From the NCBI RefSeq assembly GCF_021726475.1, contig NZ_JAKJRU010000008.1, positions 172,508-236,507 on the forward strand: a stretch of DNA of 64,000 bases, read 5' to 3'. Positions 12,842 to 21,352 of this stretch are shown here, in pieces (the stretch's first letter is position 1; the number at the start of each line of letters is the position of its first letter). The position numbers and the translations under genes are program-made. The notes under the pieces are model-generated. The model was not told where the DNA came from. It saw only the letters and a program-made list of their open reading frames with translations, and searched no databases. Source of the stretch: Pseudomonas oligotrophica (GTDB taxonomy: Bacteria > Pseudomonadota > Gammaproteobacteria > Pseudomonadales > Pseudomonadaceae).

Positions 12842-13321
12842 TTAGCGCTGCGCCTGCTGCGGCTCGGGCATGGCCGAGGAATGGTGGCTGGTGATCAGCC
12901 ATTGCTCCTGCTTGGGAAACCACTTGTAGGTGAAGGTGTAGCGTGCCTGCACCCGGCGCCCATCGGCGAAGCTGAAGGTGTAGAGGCCGGCATCCACGGC
13001 GGTGTTGCAGTCGATCTGGATCATCCGCGAATCCACCGCCCCGTCCGGCTTGCCGGCGAGGAAATGCTGGAAGTAGTCGGCCTTGGCCTGCGCCGTTTCC
13101 CTGGGGGTGTTGGACAGGGTCGGCAGCAGCAGCGACTGCTCGGCATAGTTCTCCACGACCTTCTGCGGGTCACCGCTCTGCAGGTCATCGTTCCAGCGCA
13201 CGAAGAGCGCCTCGATGTCCTTCTCGGTGACCTGCTGGCAGGCCTGCGGTTGTGCTTGTGCCTGGGCGAGGCCCGGTAGCGCCAGGCCGAGGGCGCAGGC
13301 GAGCAATGAATGCTTGAACAT
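12842..13321 (-). CDS. secreted SnoaL-like (SgcJ/EcaC family) protein
   Basis: The 159-residue product begins with a clear Sec signal peptide (MFKHSLLACALGLALPGLAQ) with likely cleavage after AQA. The mature part has the cone-fold pattern of SnoaL/NTF2-like proteins: EKDIEALFVRWNDDLQSGDP, then ENYAEQSLLLPTLSN, and a C-terminal YTFTYKWFPKQEQWLITSHH. SgcJ/EcaC proteins are named after a polyketide enzyme, but the substrate here is unknown. Confidence 0.82.
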   Translation of the reverse strand: MFKHSLLACALGLALPGLAQAQAQPQACQQVTEKDIEALFVRWNDDLQSGDPQKVVENYAEQSLLLPTLSNTPRETAQAKADYFQHFLAGKPDGAVDSRMIQIDCNTAVDAGLYTFSFADGRRVQARYTFTYKWFPKQEQWLITSHHSSAMPEPQQAQR

Positions 13322-13407
13322 TGTTTTTCTCCGGCAGGTTGATGGGGGCGCTCGCCAGGCGAGCGTCCGTTCGACCGCGCGGGGGCAGCATCGTCCTGTC
13401 GCTGCGA

Positions 13408-13878
13408 TCAATGGAGGCCGGCGTCGGCAAGCGCCTGCTGCACCTGGCCGAAGGCCTGCGCCCGCTCGCGCTCGAGGCGGATCAGGGGGAGGCCGAGCGC
13501 TACGAACAGCGCTTCGACAAAGGCGTCCTGCTCGGCGTCGAGCAGGATCGCGGCGACCGGTGTGAACTCCGGCCGGCGCACCAGCAGGAAGTCGACATGC
13601 TGCCCGAGCAGGCGGTTGCGCGCCTGGTACCAGGGCGTCCGGCCGGGCAGGGCGGTGATCTCGACCAGTTCCGACAGCGGCACGCCCGGCAGCACAAGGT
13701 AGCGCTCGGCCAGCAGCGCCTGCAGGGTCGCGAACAGCTCGCGATCGGGCGCATCCAGCAGCGGCGTGCGCAGGCGATAGGGAAACTGCAGGGCCGGATG
13801 GCGCGACTGCCGCTGCTTGACCCAGAACACCAGGGCGAAGCAGGCGAAGGTCACCAGGGTCAGGGCCAGCCAGCTCAT
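13408..13878 (-). CDS. DUF2726 domain protein with N-terminal membrane helix
   Basis: The ATG at 13878 (MSWLALTLVTFACFALVFW) has GGAGACC upstream and puts one membrane helix at the very N-terminus, giving 156 residues. The rest resembles DUF2726, a nuclease-related fold: TPLLDAPDRELFATLQALL, then VDFLLVRRPEFTPVAAILLD and a C-terminal helix. An earlier start at 13920 is possible but lacks a good ribosome binding site. No function is established. Confidence 0.78.
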   Translation of the reverse strand: MSWLALTLVTFACFALVFWVKQRQSRHPALQFPYRLRTPLLDAPDRELFATLQALLAERYLVLPGVPLSELVEITALPGRTPWYQARNRLLGQHVDFLLVRRPEFTPVAAILLDAEQDAFVEALFVALGLPLIRLERERAQAFGQVQQALADAGLH

Positions 13879-13937
13879 GGCAGGTCTCCAATAGGCAGGG
13901 CTCACCTCAATGGAGCGCATGGCGAGCGAGGAGTTCG

Positions 13938-14037
13938 TTATCCCCAGTGGCTGTTATTCAGTCTGTGCATAACCCGGGGAAGACCCGCTGTGGGCCCCGC
14001 GCCGCGCGGCTTCTCGAGCTTCGTACGTTTTTTGTCC
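13938..14037 (+). repeat. DnaA-box module, copy A
   Basis: This is the first of four 100-bp modules that align without gaps. TTATCCCCA is at 13938-13946, a degenerate box starting TGTTAT at 13952, and TGTGCATAA at 13964-13972. A GC-rich segment follows, with GGC at 14008 and a T-tract at 14028-14033. Offsets from the first box are 14, 26, 70 and 90 bp, the same in all copies. This is the most diverged copy: its third box has one mismatch to the DnaA consensus. Confidence 0.8.
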
Positions 14038-14050
14038 AGCCGCGGCGCAG

Positions 14051-14150
14051 TTATCCAGCATTCTTGTGGGCCGAGCTGTGGATAACCGCGGGATCGACTG
14101 GCCGGGCCCGCGCCGGCCCCGGCCTGCAGCGCGTCGCTCGTTTTTCGTAC
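14051..14150 (+). repeat. DnaA-box module, copy B
   Basis: TTATCCAGC lies at 14051-14059, the degenerate middle box at 14065 (TGTGGG), and a perfect TGTGGATAA at 14077-14085. The GC-rich part (14086-14120) can form strong hairpins. GGC is at 14121 and a T-tract at 14141-14145. The module ends 8 bp before the stop codon of the convergent LOG gene and begins 13 bp after copy A. Confidence 0.85.
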
Positions 14151-14157
14151 AACGGCG

Positions 14158-14745
14158 TCAGCGCGGCGCGCGCGCGCTCCACTTCGCCGCGACGCTCGGC
14201 TGCCACGCCTCGAGGCGCTCGAGCAGGGCCTCAGGCGTGGCCTCGCGCTGGAGCATCTCGCGGTACTGCGCGCGGACGAAACCTTCCTCGACCAGGTGGT
14301 CGAGGAACTGCCCGAGCCCGGCATAGAAACCGCCGACATCCAGCAGCCCGAGCGGTTTGGCGTGGTAGCCCAGCTGGCCCCAGGTCCAGACCTCGAACAG
14401 CTCTTCCAGGGTGCCCAGGCCGCCCGGCAGGGCGACGAAGGCGTCGGCCAGCTCGGCCATGCGGGCCTTGCGTGCGTGCATGCCGTCGACTACCTCCAGC
14501 CGGGTGAGGCCCGGATGGCCGATCTCGGCATCCTTGAGCGACTGCGGGATGATGCCGATGACCTGGCCGCCGGCGGCCAGGGCGGCGTCGGCGACCACGC
14601 CCATCAGGCCGACCGCTCCGCCGCCGTAGACCAGCGTCATGCCGCGTTCGGCGAGGCTCCGGCCCATGGCGGCGGCAGCCTCGCGGTAGAGGGGATTGGC
14701 GCCCGTGCTGGCGCCGCAGAACACGCAGATCGACTTCAAGGCCAT
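14158..14745 (-). CDS. LOG-family cytokinin riboside 5'-monophosphate phosphoribohydrolase
   Basis: The 195-residue protein begins [15 protein letters not shown] and carries the LOG motif [14 protein letters not shown] (the family signature PGGxGTxxE) and the preceding [11 protein letters not shown] loop. LOG enzymes cleave nucleoside 5'-monophosphates, releasing the base and ribose 5-phosphate. In bacteria they are often misnamed lysine decarboxylases. I choose ATG 14745; a longer frame upstream has no supporting ribosome binding site. It sits between the two pairs of DnaA-box modules. Confidence 0.93.
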   Translation of the reverse strand: MALKSICVFCGASTGANPLYREAAAAMGRSLAERGMTLVYGGGAVGLMGVVADAALAAGGQVIGIIPQSLKDAEIGHPGLTRLEVVDGMHARKARMAELADAFVALPGGLGTLEELFEVWTWGQLGYHAKPLGLLDVGGFYAGLGQFLDHLVEEGFVRAQYREMLQREATPEALLERLEAWQPSVAAKWSARAPR

Positions 14746-14815
14746 GGCAGGCTCCGGCAAGTGAAGGGGCCGGGCAGGGTAGCCTGCCTGGCGTGCCGGG
14801 GCCAGGGCGTGGCGG

Positions 14816-14878
14816 TCAGCTGCCGAAGGCGAGCGCGTAGTCGGCCAGCAGCTGCTCGAACATTGCGTAGCTGAACAT
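14816..14878 (-). CDS. candidate 20-residue small protein upstream of the LOG gene
   Basis: The short frame encodes [20 protein letters not shown]. It has a strong ribosome binding site (AAAGGAGCAGCACC directly before the ATG) and ends 70 bp upstream of the LOG start. The peptide is amphipathic to hydrophobic, with several aromatic residues, and could be a membrane-associated microprotein or a leader peptide. No family is recognised; the evidence is only the ribosome binding site and the plausible composition. Confidence 0.4.
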   Translation of the reverse strand: MFSYAMFEQLLADYALAFGS

Positions 14879-14977
14879 GGTGCTGCTCCTTTCCGGTTGG
14901 CTACGAAAGCAAGCCTAGAGCAGGGCAGCGAGACGTGCCCGTTGCTTTCTTGCATGGTGCCGATAGGGTCGACGCAT

Positions 14978-15077
14978 TTATCCAGTGAAACCGTGGATCG
15001 CTCTGTGGATAACGTTTGGGCAGTTGCTGCGAGCGCCGGCAGGCCGTGGCTTGCAGCGCGCTGAGCGTTTTCTGATC
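14978..15077 (+). repeat. DnaA-box module, copy C
   Basis: TTATCCAGT is at 14978-14986, a middle box CGTGGAT at 14992, and a perfect TGTGGATAA at 15004-15012. GGC is at 15048 and the T-tract at 15068-15071. The middle box is close to the consensus here. All offsets equal those of copies A, B and D. Confidence 0.85.
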
Positions 15078-15150
15078 GATGCGCCGAGGCCCGTGCTAGA
15101 GAGGGACGTTAGGGGCTGTCGGCGACGCCGGACGCTCCTGCCGGATTCGG

Positions 15151-15250
15151 TTATCCTCAGAAGCTGTCGATGAATCTGTGGATAAGCTCGTGAACAATCG
15201 CGCCCGGCCACAGCCGGCGCGGCCTGCGGTGTGGTGCTCATTTTCTGAGC
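15151..15250 (+). repeat. DnaA-box module, copy D
   Basis: TTATCCTCA is at 15151-15159, a middle box TGTCGATGA at 15165, and a perfect TGTGGATAA at 15177-15185. GGC is at 15221 and the T-tract at 15241-15244. The end of this copy forms a small perfect hairpin, GCTCA-TTTTC-TGAGC, at 15236-15250. Confidence 0.85.
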
Positions 15251-15361
15251 GGCATCCCGCGCCGTTATGCCGGGGCATTCAGCACCGGCAGCCTTGTTGT
15301 CCGGCGGCGCGGGGTGGGCCGACACTCCCTGGCACTTTCATCGCAGGTTGAGGAGTCATCA

Positions 15362-16270
15362 ATGTCGCAAGCCATTCGCTTCGAGGACAGGGTGGTCATC
15401 GTGACCGGGGCCGGCGGCGGCTTGGGTCGGGCGCATGCCCTGGCCTTCGCCCGACACGGTGCCCGGGTGGTGGTCAACGACCTGGGCGGCACTGCCCAGG
15501 GCGAAGGCGCCAGCAGCAGCGCCGCCGACCGCGTGGTCGAGGAGATCCGCCAGGCCGGCGGCACGGCGGTGGCCAGCCACGACTCGGTGACCGAGGGCGC
15601 GCGGATCGTCGAGCAGGCGCTCGACAGCTTCGGCCGGGTCGACGTGGTGGTGAACAACGCCGGCATCCTGCGCGACAAGACCTTCCACAAGATGGAGGAT
15701 GCCGACTGGGACCTGGTCTACCGCGTCCACGTCGAGGGCGCCTACCGGGTCACCCGCGCCGCCTGGCCGCTGATGCGCGAGCAGGGCTACGGGCGGGTCA
15801 TCTTCACCGCCTCGACCTCGGGCATCTACGGCAATTTCGGCCAGTCGAACTACGCCATGGCCAAGCTCGGCCTGTACGGGCTGACGCGGACCCTGGCGCT
15901 GGAGGGACGCAAGAGCAACATCCTGGTCAACGCCATCGCCCCCACCGGCGGCACGCGGATGACCGAGGGGCTGATCCCGCCGCAGGTCTTCGAACAGCTC
16001 AAGCCCGAGCTGGTCAGCCCGCTGGTGGTCTACCTGGCCAGCGAGCAGTGCCAGGACAGCGCCGGTCTGTTCGAGGTCGGCGGCGGCTGGATGGGCAAGG
16101 TGCGCTGGGAGCGCAGCCTGGGCGTGGGTTTCGATCCGCGCGCAGGCTTCGATGCCGACGACGTGGCGGCCAACTGGCAGCGCATCTGTGACTTCGAGAA
16201 CGCCGCGCATCCGGCCGACAACCTCGAGGCGCTGCGAGAAATGATGGCCAACCTGCAGAACTACGCCTGA
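15362..16270 (+). CDS. short-chain dehydrogenase, (3R)-hydroxyacyl-CoA dehydrogenase-like
   Basis: The 302-residue NAD(P)-dependent enzyme shows the cofactor loop [12 protein letters not shown], the NNAG motif, a catalytic serine in [10 protein letters not shown] and the Tyr164/Lys168 pair in YAMAKLGL. The whole pattern (VVVNDLGG after the second strand, then [13 protein letters not shown]) matches the dehydrogenase part of peroxisomal multifunctional enzyme type 2 and bacterial relatives. A role in beta-oxidation of fatty or aromatic acyl-CoA is inferred. The start at 15362 has GAGG nearby. No hydratase partner is adjacent. Confidence 0.88.
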   Translation: MSQAIRFEDRVVIVTGAGGGLGRAHALAFARHGARVVVNDLGGTAQGEGASSSAADRVVEEIRQAGGTAVASHDSVTEGARIVEQALDSFGRVDVVVNNAGILRDKTFHKMEDADWDLVYRVHVEGAYRVTRAAWPLMREQGYGRVIFTASTSGIYGNFGQSNYAMAKLGLYGLTRTLALEGRKSNILVNAIAPTGGTRMTEGLIPPQVFEQLKPELVSPLVVYLASEQCQDSAGLFEVGGGWMGKVRWERSLGVGFDPRAGFDADDVAANWQRICDFENAAHPADNLEALREMMANLQNYA

Positions 16271-16291
16271 GCCGCGCTGCGCCGGGGCAGG

Positions 16292-18010
16292 TCAGGCCTG
16301 CGCCGGTGCCAGCAGGCGCAGGGCCAGGGCCCGTGCCTGGCGCAGGTCGCGCACGTGGTGCAGGTGGCCGGGCAGCTGATGGATGCCGGCGCGGCGCAGC
16401 TTCAGGCGCACCGGCGCACTGCTGCCGCTCAGGATCAGCACCACGCCGAGCCGGCGGTAGTCGACCAGCACGTTCTCCAGCGCGGCGAGGGCGGTCATGT
16501 CGAGCATCGGCACGCCGCTGATGTCGACGATCACCACCCGCACCTCCGGGTTGAAACGGCGCAGCGCGTTCAGCGCTTTCTCCGCGGCGCCGAAGAACAG
16601 CGGGCCGCGGATCGCGTAGGCCGCCACGTGGGCGGGCATGTCCTGCAGGATGGCGCGCTGGGCGCGCGGCAGTTCGGTGGTGTCGGTCAGCTCGCTCATG
16701 CGGCGGATGAACAGGCCGGCCGCCAGCAGCAGCCCGACGCCGACCGCCAGCACCATGTCGAACAGCACGGTCAGCACCAGGCAGGTCAACAGCACCAGCA
16801 CGTCGCTGCGCGGTGCGATGCGCAGCACGTGCAGCACATGCGGCGCCTCGCTCATGTTCCAGGCCACCATCACCAGCAGCGCCGCCAGCGCCGCCATCGG
16901 CAGGTAGCTGAACAGTGGCGCCAGCCAGAGCATGGCCAGCAGCACCACCCCGGCATGGATGATCGCGGCCAGCGGCGAGAAGGCGCCGGCGCGCACGTTG
17001 GCCGCGCTGCGGGCGATGGCGGCGGTGGCGGTGATGCCACCGAACAGCGGCGCGACCAGGTTGCCGATGCCCTGGCCGATCAGCTCGCCGTTGGGCTCGT
17101 GGCTGCTGCCGGTCATGCCGTCGGCCACCACCGCGCAGAGCAGCGACTCGATGGCGCCGAGCATGGCGATGGCGAACGCCGGGCCGAGCAGCTGGCGAAA
17201 CAGGTCGTAGGACAGTGCCAGCGGTGCGCCGTCGGGACCGGGCAGGTGCCAGGGCAGCACGGCCTCGGGCAGCACCGGCGGGATGCCGGCCAGCACCTGG
17301 CCGTCGAGCTCGTAGCTGAAGCGCTCGCCGAGCGTGGCCACCGGCAGGCCGAAGGCCTCCAGCGCGAGGCCCGCCAGTGCACCGACGGTCAGCGCCACCA
17401 GGTGACCGGGGATCTTCGCCACCCAGCGTGGCCAGAGGATCAGCACGGCCAGGCAGATCGCGGCAACCAGCGCATCGCCCGCGCGTGCCTGCGGCAGCGA
17501 GCGAAGCAGCAGCCAGAGCTGTTCGACGTAGTGCTGCGGCTGGGCACCCAGCTCCAGGCCGAACAGGTCCTTGATCTGCAGGGTGGCGATGACGATGCCG
17601 ATGCCGGCGGTGAAGCCCAGGGTGACCGGGTAGGGGATGAAGGCGATCAGCCGCCCGGCCCGCAGCAGCCCCAGGGCGATGAGGATCGCGCCGGCGAGCA
17701 TGGTGCACAGCAACAGCCCGCCGAGGCCGAACTGCTGGGTGATCGGCAGCAGGATGACGACGAAGGCGGCGGTCGGTCCGGACACGTTGAAGCGCGAACC
17801 GCCGGTGAGGGCGATCAGCGGCGCGGCGACCAGCACCGTGTAGAGCCCGTGCTGGGGCGCGACGCCCACCGCGATGGCCAGCGCCATGGCCAGCGGGATG
17901 GCGATGATGCCGACCGTCAGCCCGGCAGCGAGGTCGCCGCGCAAGGCCTCGGCACCGTAACCCAGGCGCAGCGACTGGCGAAAAGCCGCGAACAGGGGGG
18001 GAAGTCTCAT
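16292..18010 (-). CDS. SulP-family anion transporter with STAS domain
   Basis: The 572-residue protein has about twelve membrane helices and a cytoplasmic C-terminal STAS domain (about 440-560). The family signature RFNVSGPTAAFVVIL is near the N-terminus, and the STAS core reads VVIVDISGVPMLDMTALAAL, with aspartate rather than serine in the usual phosphorylation loop. SulP proteins carry sulfate, bicarbonate or C4-dicarboxylates (DauA); the substrate cannot be assigned. It reads divergently from the PA4642-like gene. Confidence 0.92.
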   Translation of the reverse strand: MRLPPLFAAFRQSLRLGYGAEALRGDLAAGLTVGIIAIPLAMALAIAVGVAPQHGLYTVLVAAPLIALTGGSRFNVSGPTAAFVVILLPITQQFGLGGLLLCTMLAGAILIALGLLRAGRLIAFIPYPVTLGFTAGIGIVIATLQIKDLFGLELGAQPQHYVEQLWLLLRSLPQARAGDALVAAICLAVLILWPRWVAKIPGHLVALTVGALAGLALEAFGLPVATLGERFSYELDGQVLAGIPPVLPEAVLPWHLPGPDGAPLALSYDLFRQLLGPAFAIAMLGAIESLLCAVVADGMTGSSHEPNGELIGQGIGNLVAPLFGGITATAAIARSAANVRAGAFSPLAAIIHAGVVLLAMLWLAPLFSYLPMAALAALLVMVAWNMSEAPHVLHVLRIAPRSDVLVLLTCLVLTVLFDMVLAVGVGLLLAAGLFIRRMSELTDTTELPRAQRAILQDMPAHVAAYAIRGPLFFGAAEKALNALRRFNPEVRVVIVDISGVPMLDMTALAALENVLVDYRRLGVVLILSGSSAPVRLKLRRAGIHQLPGHLHHVRDLRQARALALRLLAPAQA

Positions 18011-18198
18011 GCCGGACGCTCCTTGTCGTGTGCGCAGCGGGGCAGCCGGTGCGGGAGTGCTTTTTCATGGATCTTAACCCTACTTCGTCTGGGGGCGTCC
18101 GTGTACGACCTTGGTCGCAAGCAGCCCACTTGCGTTGAGCGCACCGGCCGTGAGGAGTAAACTGCCGCCCCCGTGAGATCCCGTGGAGCGCAGAAGAG

Positions 18199-18486
18199 AT
18201 GCGTAAAGACAAGAAGCAGGTGATTGGCGAAGAGATTTCCGACGAGTCGATCAAGCTGTTTCTGACGCCGGAACCGGCCGACGATACGCCCCCTTCGCTG
18301 TACAAGCTGATCAAGGCCTACCGCGGCCTGCGAATCGACGATTTCGAGCGCTTCGTCGAGTTCTTCGTGGCGGCGGGCTATGACCTCGCGGCGCGTGACG
18401 CCAAGGGCAACGATTTCATCGATCTGATCGCCGACCAGCGTCATGCCCGGCCTTATGTCGAGGTGATCGAAGCCGCGCGCGGCTGA
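18199..18486 (+). CDS. PA4642-family small protein
   Basis: The 95-residue acidic, soluble protein begins MRKDKKQVIGEEISDESIKL and ends in an ankyrin-like RPYVEVIEAARG. It matches by recall the pseudomonad family named after PA4642, which in P. aeruginosa also lies near the malate:quinone oxidoreductase gene. The function is unknown. A purine-rich GCAGAAGAG precedes the ATG. Confidence 0.82.
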   Translation: MRKDKKQVIGEEISDESIKLFLTPEPADDTPPSLYKLIKAYRGLRIDDFERFVEFFVAAGYDLAARDAKGNDFIDLIADQRHARPYVEVIEAARG

Positions 18487-18819
18487 TCCGCTTCCTGCAG
18501 CACCGCACCACAGCGACCGTTGCCTGCCGGGCCGTGAACCGGGCGGCAGTGGCGTAGCAAAGGTTCGCAATCGTTTTTCGCGCGAAGGCGCGCCGTCGAG
18601 CGCAGGGCTTGGCCCCGCTCCGGCACGACGCGCGATGGAAGGTGGCCAAAAGCCGGCCTTCCGACAGCTGGCAGGCACGCATGCGCCTGTTTTCGGGCAC
18701 GGGTTCCCGAACAGCGGTATGGAAAGCACCTCCGTTTTCAACCGTCTGGCTGGTGGGTTTCACGTGGCTGCACACCGTGGTCGCGACAGTTTAATGCTGT
18801 GATTCTGGAGAGCGCGTTA
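18487..18819. other. 333-bp intergenic region upstream of mqo
   Basis: No credible gene is seen. Open frames here have the composition of random GC-rich sequence. The region presumably carries the mqo promoter and leader, but I could not identify a convincing -35/-10 pair. The mqo ribosome binding site GGAG is at 18807-18810. Confidence 0.6.
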
Positions 18820-20310
18820 ATGACGCAACACGATAGCGAAGCAGTGGACATGGTGCTGGTGGGGGCCGGCATCATGAGCGTGACCCTCGCGGTACTGCTC
18901 AAGGAACTGGACCCCAACATGCGGCTGGAGATCGTCGAGCTGCAGGAATCCGGAGCGGTGGAAAGCTCCAACCCGTGGAACAATGCCGGCACCGGTCATG
19001 CCGGACTCTGCGAGTTGAACTACACCCCGGCTGGCAAGGACGGCTCGATCGACATCGCCAAGGCCGTCCACATCAACACCCAGTTCGAGGTGTCCAAGCA
19101 GTTCTGGGCCTACCTCGCCGACCGCGAAGGCTTCGGTTCTCCCCGCGACTTCATCAATGCCGTGCCGCACCTGAGCTTCGTGCGCGGCAGCAAGGACATC
19201 GCCTACCTCAAGAAGCGCTTCGATGCGATCGTCCAGCATCACGCCTTCGCCGACATGGTCTACAGCGAGGACCGTGCCACCCTCGCCGAGTGGATGCCGC
19301 TGATGATGCCCGGCCGCGATCCGCAGGAGCCGGTGGCGGCCACCTACGCAGCCAACGGTACCGACGTGAACTTCGGCGCCGTCACCAACCAGATGCTCGG
19401 CTACCTGAGCAAGCTCGGTGGCGTAACGGTCTCCTACAACCAGAAGGTCACCGGCCTGGAGCGCAATGCCGGCGGCTGGAAGGTCGACATCAAGAACACC
19501 CGCAGCGGCAGCTCGCGCGAGGTCCAGACCGGCTTCGTGTTCCTCGGCGCCGGCGGCGCGGCCCTGCCGCTGCTGCAGATGTCCGGCATCGAAGAGGGCA
19601 AGGGTTTCGGTGGCTTCCCGGTCAGCGGCCAGTGGCTGCGCTGCGACAACCCGGAAATCGTCAAGCAGCACCAGGCCAAGGTCTACAGCCTGGCTGCGGT
19701 CGGCGCGCCGCCGATGTCGGTGCCGCACCTCGACACCCGCGTGGTCGACGGCAAGACCTCGCTGCTGTTCGGCCCCTACGCCGGCTTCACCACCAAGTTC
19801 CTCAAGCGCGGCTCCTTCCTCGACCTGCCGCTGTCGGTGCGTCCGGGCAACATCGGCCCGATGCTCGCCGTGGCGCGCGACAACATGGACCTGACCCGCT
19901 ACCTGATCAAGGAAGTGATGCAGTCCATGGAAGATCGCCTGAACACCCTGCGCGGCTTCTATCCCCAGGCCAAGGCCCAGGACTGGCGCCTGGAGATCGC
20001 CGGGCAGCGCGTGCAGATCATCAAGAAGGACCCAAACAAGGGTGGCATCCTGCAGTTCGGTACCGAGCTGGTGGCAGCGAAGGATGGCTCCATCGCCGCG
20101 CTGCTCGGCGCCTCCCCGGGTGCCTCGGTGACCGTGTCGATCATGCTCGAACTGCTCGAGCGCTGCTTCCCCGAGCAGTACCGTTCCGCAGGCTGGAGCC
20201 GCAAGCTGGAAGAGATCTTCCCGGCGCGCGAAGACGTCCTGAAGAAGGATGCGGTGGCCTACCGCGAGGTCAGCGCCCTGTCGGACAAGCGCCTGGGCCT
20301 GGCCAGCTGA
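18820..20310 (+). CDS. mqo: malate:quinone oxidoreductase
   Basis: Mqo is a peripheral membrane FAD enzyme that oxidises malate to oxaloacetate and passes electrons to the quinone pool, replacing or supplementing malate dehydrogenase. The 496-residue product has the FAD loop [16 protein letters not shown] near the N-terminus, [14 protein letters not shown], and the C-terminal [20 protein letters not shown] choose ATG 18820, spaced 9 bp from GGAG. A GTG at 18799 is in frame but overlaps that site. A strong terminator follows. Confidence 0.97.
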   Translation: MTQHDSEAVDMVLVGAGIMSVTLAVLLKELDPNMRLEIVELQESGAVESSNPWNNAGTGHAGLCELNYTPAGKDGSIDIAKAVHINTQFEVSKQFWAYLADREGFGSPRDFINAVPHLSFVRGSKDIAYLKKRFDAIVQHHAFADMVYSEDRATLAEWMPLMMPGRDPQEPVAATYAANGTDVNFGAVTNQMLGYLSKLGGVTVSYNQKVTGLERNAGGWKVDIKNTRSGSSREVQTGFVFLGAGGAALPLLQMSGIEEGKGFGGFPVSGQWLRCDNPEIVKQHQAKVYSLAAVGAPPMSVPHLDTRVVDGKTSLLFGPYAGFTTKFLKRGSFLDLPLSVRPGNIGPMLAVARDNMDLTRYLIKEVMQSMEDRLNTLRGFYPQAKAQDWRLEIAGQRVQIIKKDPNKGGILQFGTELVAAKDGSIAALLGASPGASVTVSIMLELLERCFPEQYRSAGWSRKLEEIFPAREDVLKKDAVAYREVSALSDKRLGLAS

Positions 20311-20336
20311 CCGAGCCGGCGCCGACGCCACGAACG

Positions 20337-20372
20337 AACCGCCTGGCACCAGCGTGCCAGGCGGTTTTTTTT
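20337..20372 (+). terminator. intrinsic terminator of mqo
   Basis: A 12-bp perfect stem AACCGCCTGGCA / TGCCAGGCGGTT with a 6-base loop is followed by eight T residues counting the stem end. It lies 27 bp after the mqo stop. Confidence 0.93.
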
Positions 20373-20383
20373 CGTCCGGCCTT

Positions 20384-20572
20384 TCAGCGAATCCGTGCGG
20401 CGTCAGGCAAGGGCTGGCCGATCCAGCCGAGGTGGGCGTGGGTCACTTCGTGCCACTGGCCCTCGCCGGGATGTTCGCGCGCGCTGAGCAGCATCCGGCA
20501 ACGACCGGCCGCATCCAGCAGGGCGAAGTGCCGACGCGGCCGGCGGCGGGGCAGGAAAGGGGACAGGGGCAT
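20384..20572 (-). CDS. 62-residue hypothetical protein
   Basis: The basic protein begins MPLSPFLPRRRPRRHFALLD and ends LGWIGQPLPDAARIR. The ATG has GAGG seven bases upstream, and the frame reads convergently toward the mqo terminator. The central pattern (ALLDAAGRCRMLLSAREHPG, then WHEVTHAHLGWIG) looks like a small beta-rich pseudomonad protein found near mqo, but I cannot name a function. Confidence 0.6.
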   Translation of the reverse strand: MPLSPFLPRRRPRRHFALLDAAGRCRMLLSAREHPGEGQWHEVTHAHLGWIGQPLPDAARIR

Positions 20573-20707
20573 GGCGCAGCCTCGCAGGTTCGATGGGCGC
20601 GTTATGCCAGTCGCCGGTGACGATCGTATGACGCTGGCACGCTCTGTCGGGCGCCAGCGGCGATGGTTATACTGCCGCCCATTCCTCGTCCAACTGGAGA
20701 AGACAGC

Positions 20708-21292
20708 ATGCTGCAACGCCTGGTGTTCGGCCTGTTCACCCTGTGTGCCCTGACGCTGGCCGGCTGCGCGCTCAGCCCCCAGCAACTCGATCCGGATCCC
20801 AAGCTCACCGGCACCATCAACCCCGTCGGCCAGGGCCAGCCGGTGGTGGTGCGGGTGGTCGACGGCCGCTCCTCGCCTGCGCTGGGCACGCGCGGTGGGC
20901 TGTACCCGGAAACCAGCTCGATCATCGTGCCCGCCAACAAGGTGCTGCCCAAGCTGCAGGCGCAGACCGAGGCGGCGGTGCGGCTGCTCGGCTTCACCCC
21001 CTCGCCCAATGCCTACAACGCGCCGCAGCTGACCCTGACCCTGGCCGAGCTGAAGTACCAGTCGCCCAAGGAAGGCCTGTATGTCACCGAGGCCAACATC
21101 GGCGCGACCCTGCGGGTCGAGGTGCAGAACGGCGGGCGCCGCTACAACGGCCGCTACGGTGCTTCGCTGAACCAGCGCTTCGGCATGGCGCCCAACGAGC
21201 AGACCAACACCAAGCTGGTGAGCGATGTGCTGAGCGATGCGCTGACCCGCGTGTTCCGCGACCAGAGCATCGGCCAGCTGCTGGCGCAGTGA
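20708..21292 (+). CDS. YajG-family lipoprotein
   Basis: The 194-residue protein starts with a lipoprotein signal peptide and lipobox (FTLCALTLAGCALSP), with Cys20 as the likely lipidated residue. The rest resembles YajG: PVVVRVVDGRSSPALGTRGG, then a C-terminal KLVSDVLSDALTRVFRDQSI. It is probably anchored in the outer membrane; its function is unknown. GGAGAAGACAGC precedes the ATG, and a shared terminator lies after the stop. Confidence 0.88.
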   Translation: MLQRLVFGLFTLCALTLAGCALSPQQLDPDPKLTGTINPVGQGQPVVVRVVDGRSSPALGTRGGLYPETSSIIVPANKVLPKLQAQTEAAVRLLGFTPSPNAYNAPQLTLTLAELKYQSPKEGLYVTEANIGATLRVEVQNGGRRYNGRYGASLNQRFGMAPNEQTNTKLVSDVLSDALTRVFRDQSIGQLLAQ

Positions 21293-21309
21293 CGGCTCGC
21301 CGCCCATGA

Positions 21310-21333
21310 AAAAGCCCGCCATCCGGCGGGCTT
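21310..21333. terminator. bidirectional terminator between yajG-like and DUF1329 genes
   Basis: A perfect stem AAAGCCCGCC / GGCGGGCTTT with an ATCC loop lies between two convergent genes. The A-run on one side and T-run on the other fit termination in both directions. Confidence 0.85.
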
Positions 21334-21352
21334 TATCGTTTCCGGGCGACGC

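Larger units (their letters stand above)
14879..15361. other. 483-bp intergenic region with two DnaA-box modules
   Basis: This gap between the divergent small ORF and the SDR gene contains modules C and D, described separately. Short open frames across it are interrupted at equivalent positions in different modules, so I do not read them as genes. The GTTGAGGAGTC segment at its right end is the SDR ribosome binding site. Confidence 0.7.

Noticed and set aside
14066..14326. A plus-strand frame overlapping the end of the LOG gene.
   Set aside because: It is antisense to LOG and has the basic composition of a shadow.
13947..15173. Short open frames within the DnaA-box modules that share LWIT-type stretches (for example at 13947-14507 and 14985-15173).
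   Set aside because: Similarity of the translations follows from the repeated DNA. Copy D has an in-frame stop where the others are open, so selection for coding is not supported.
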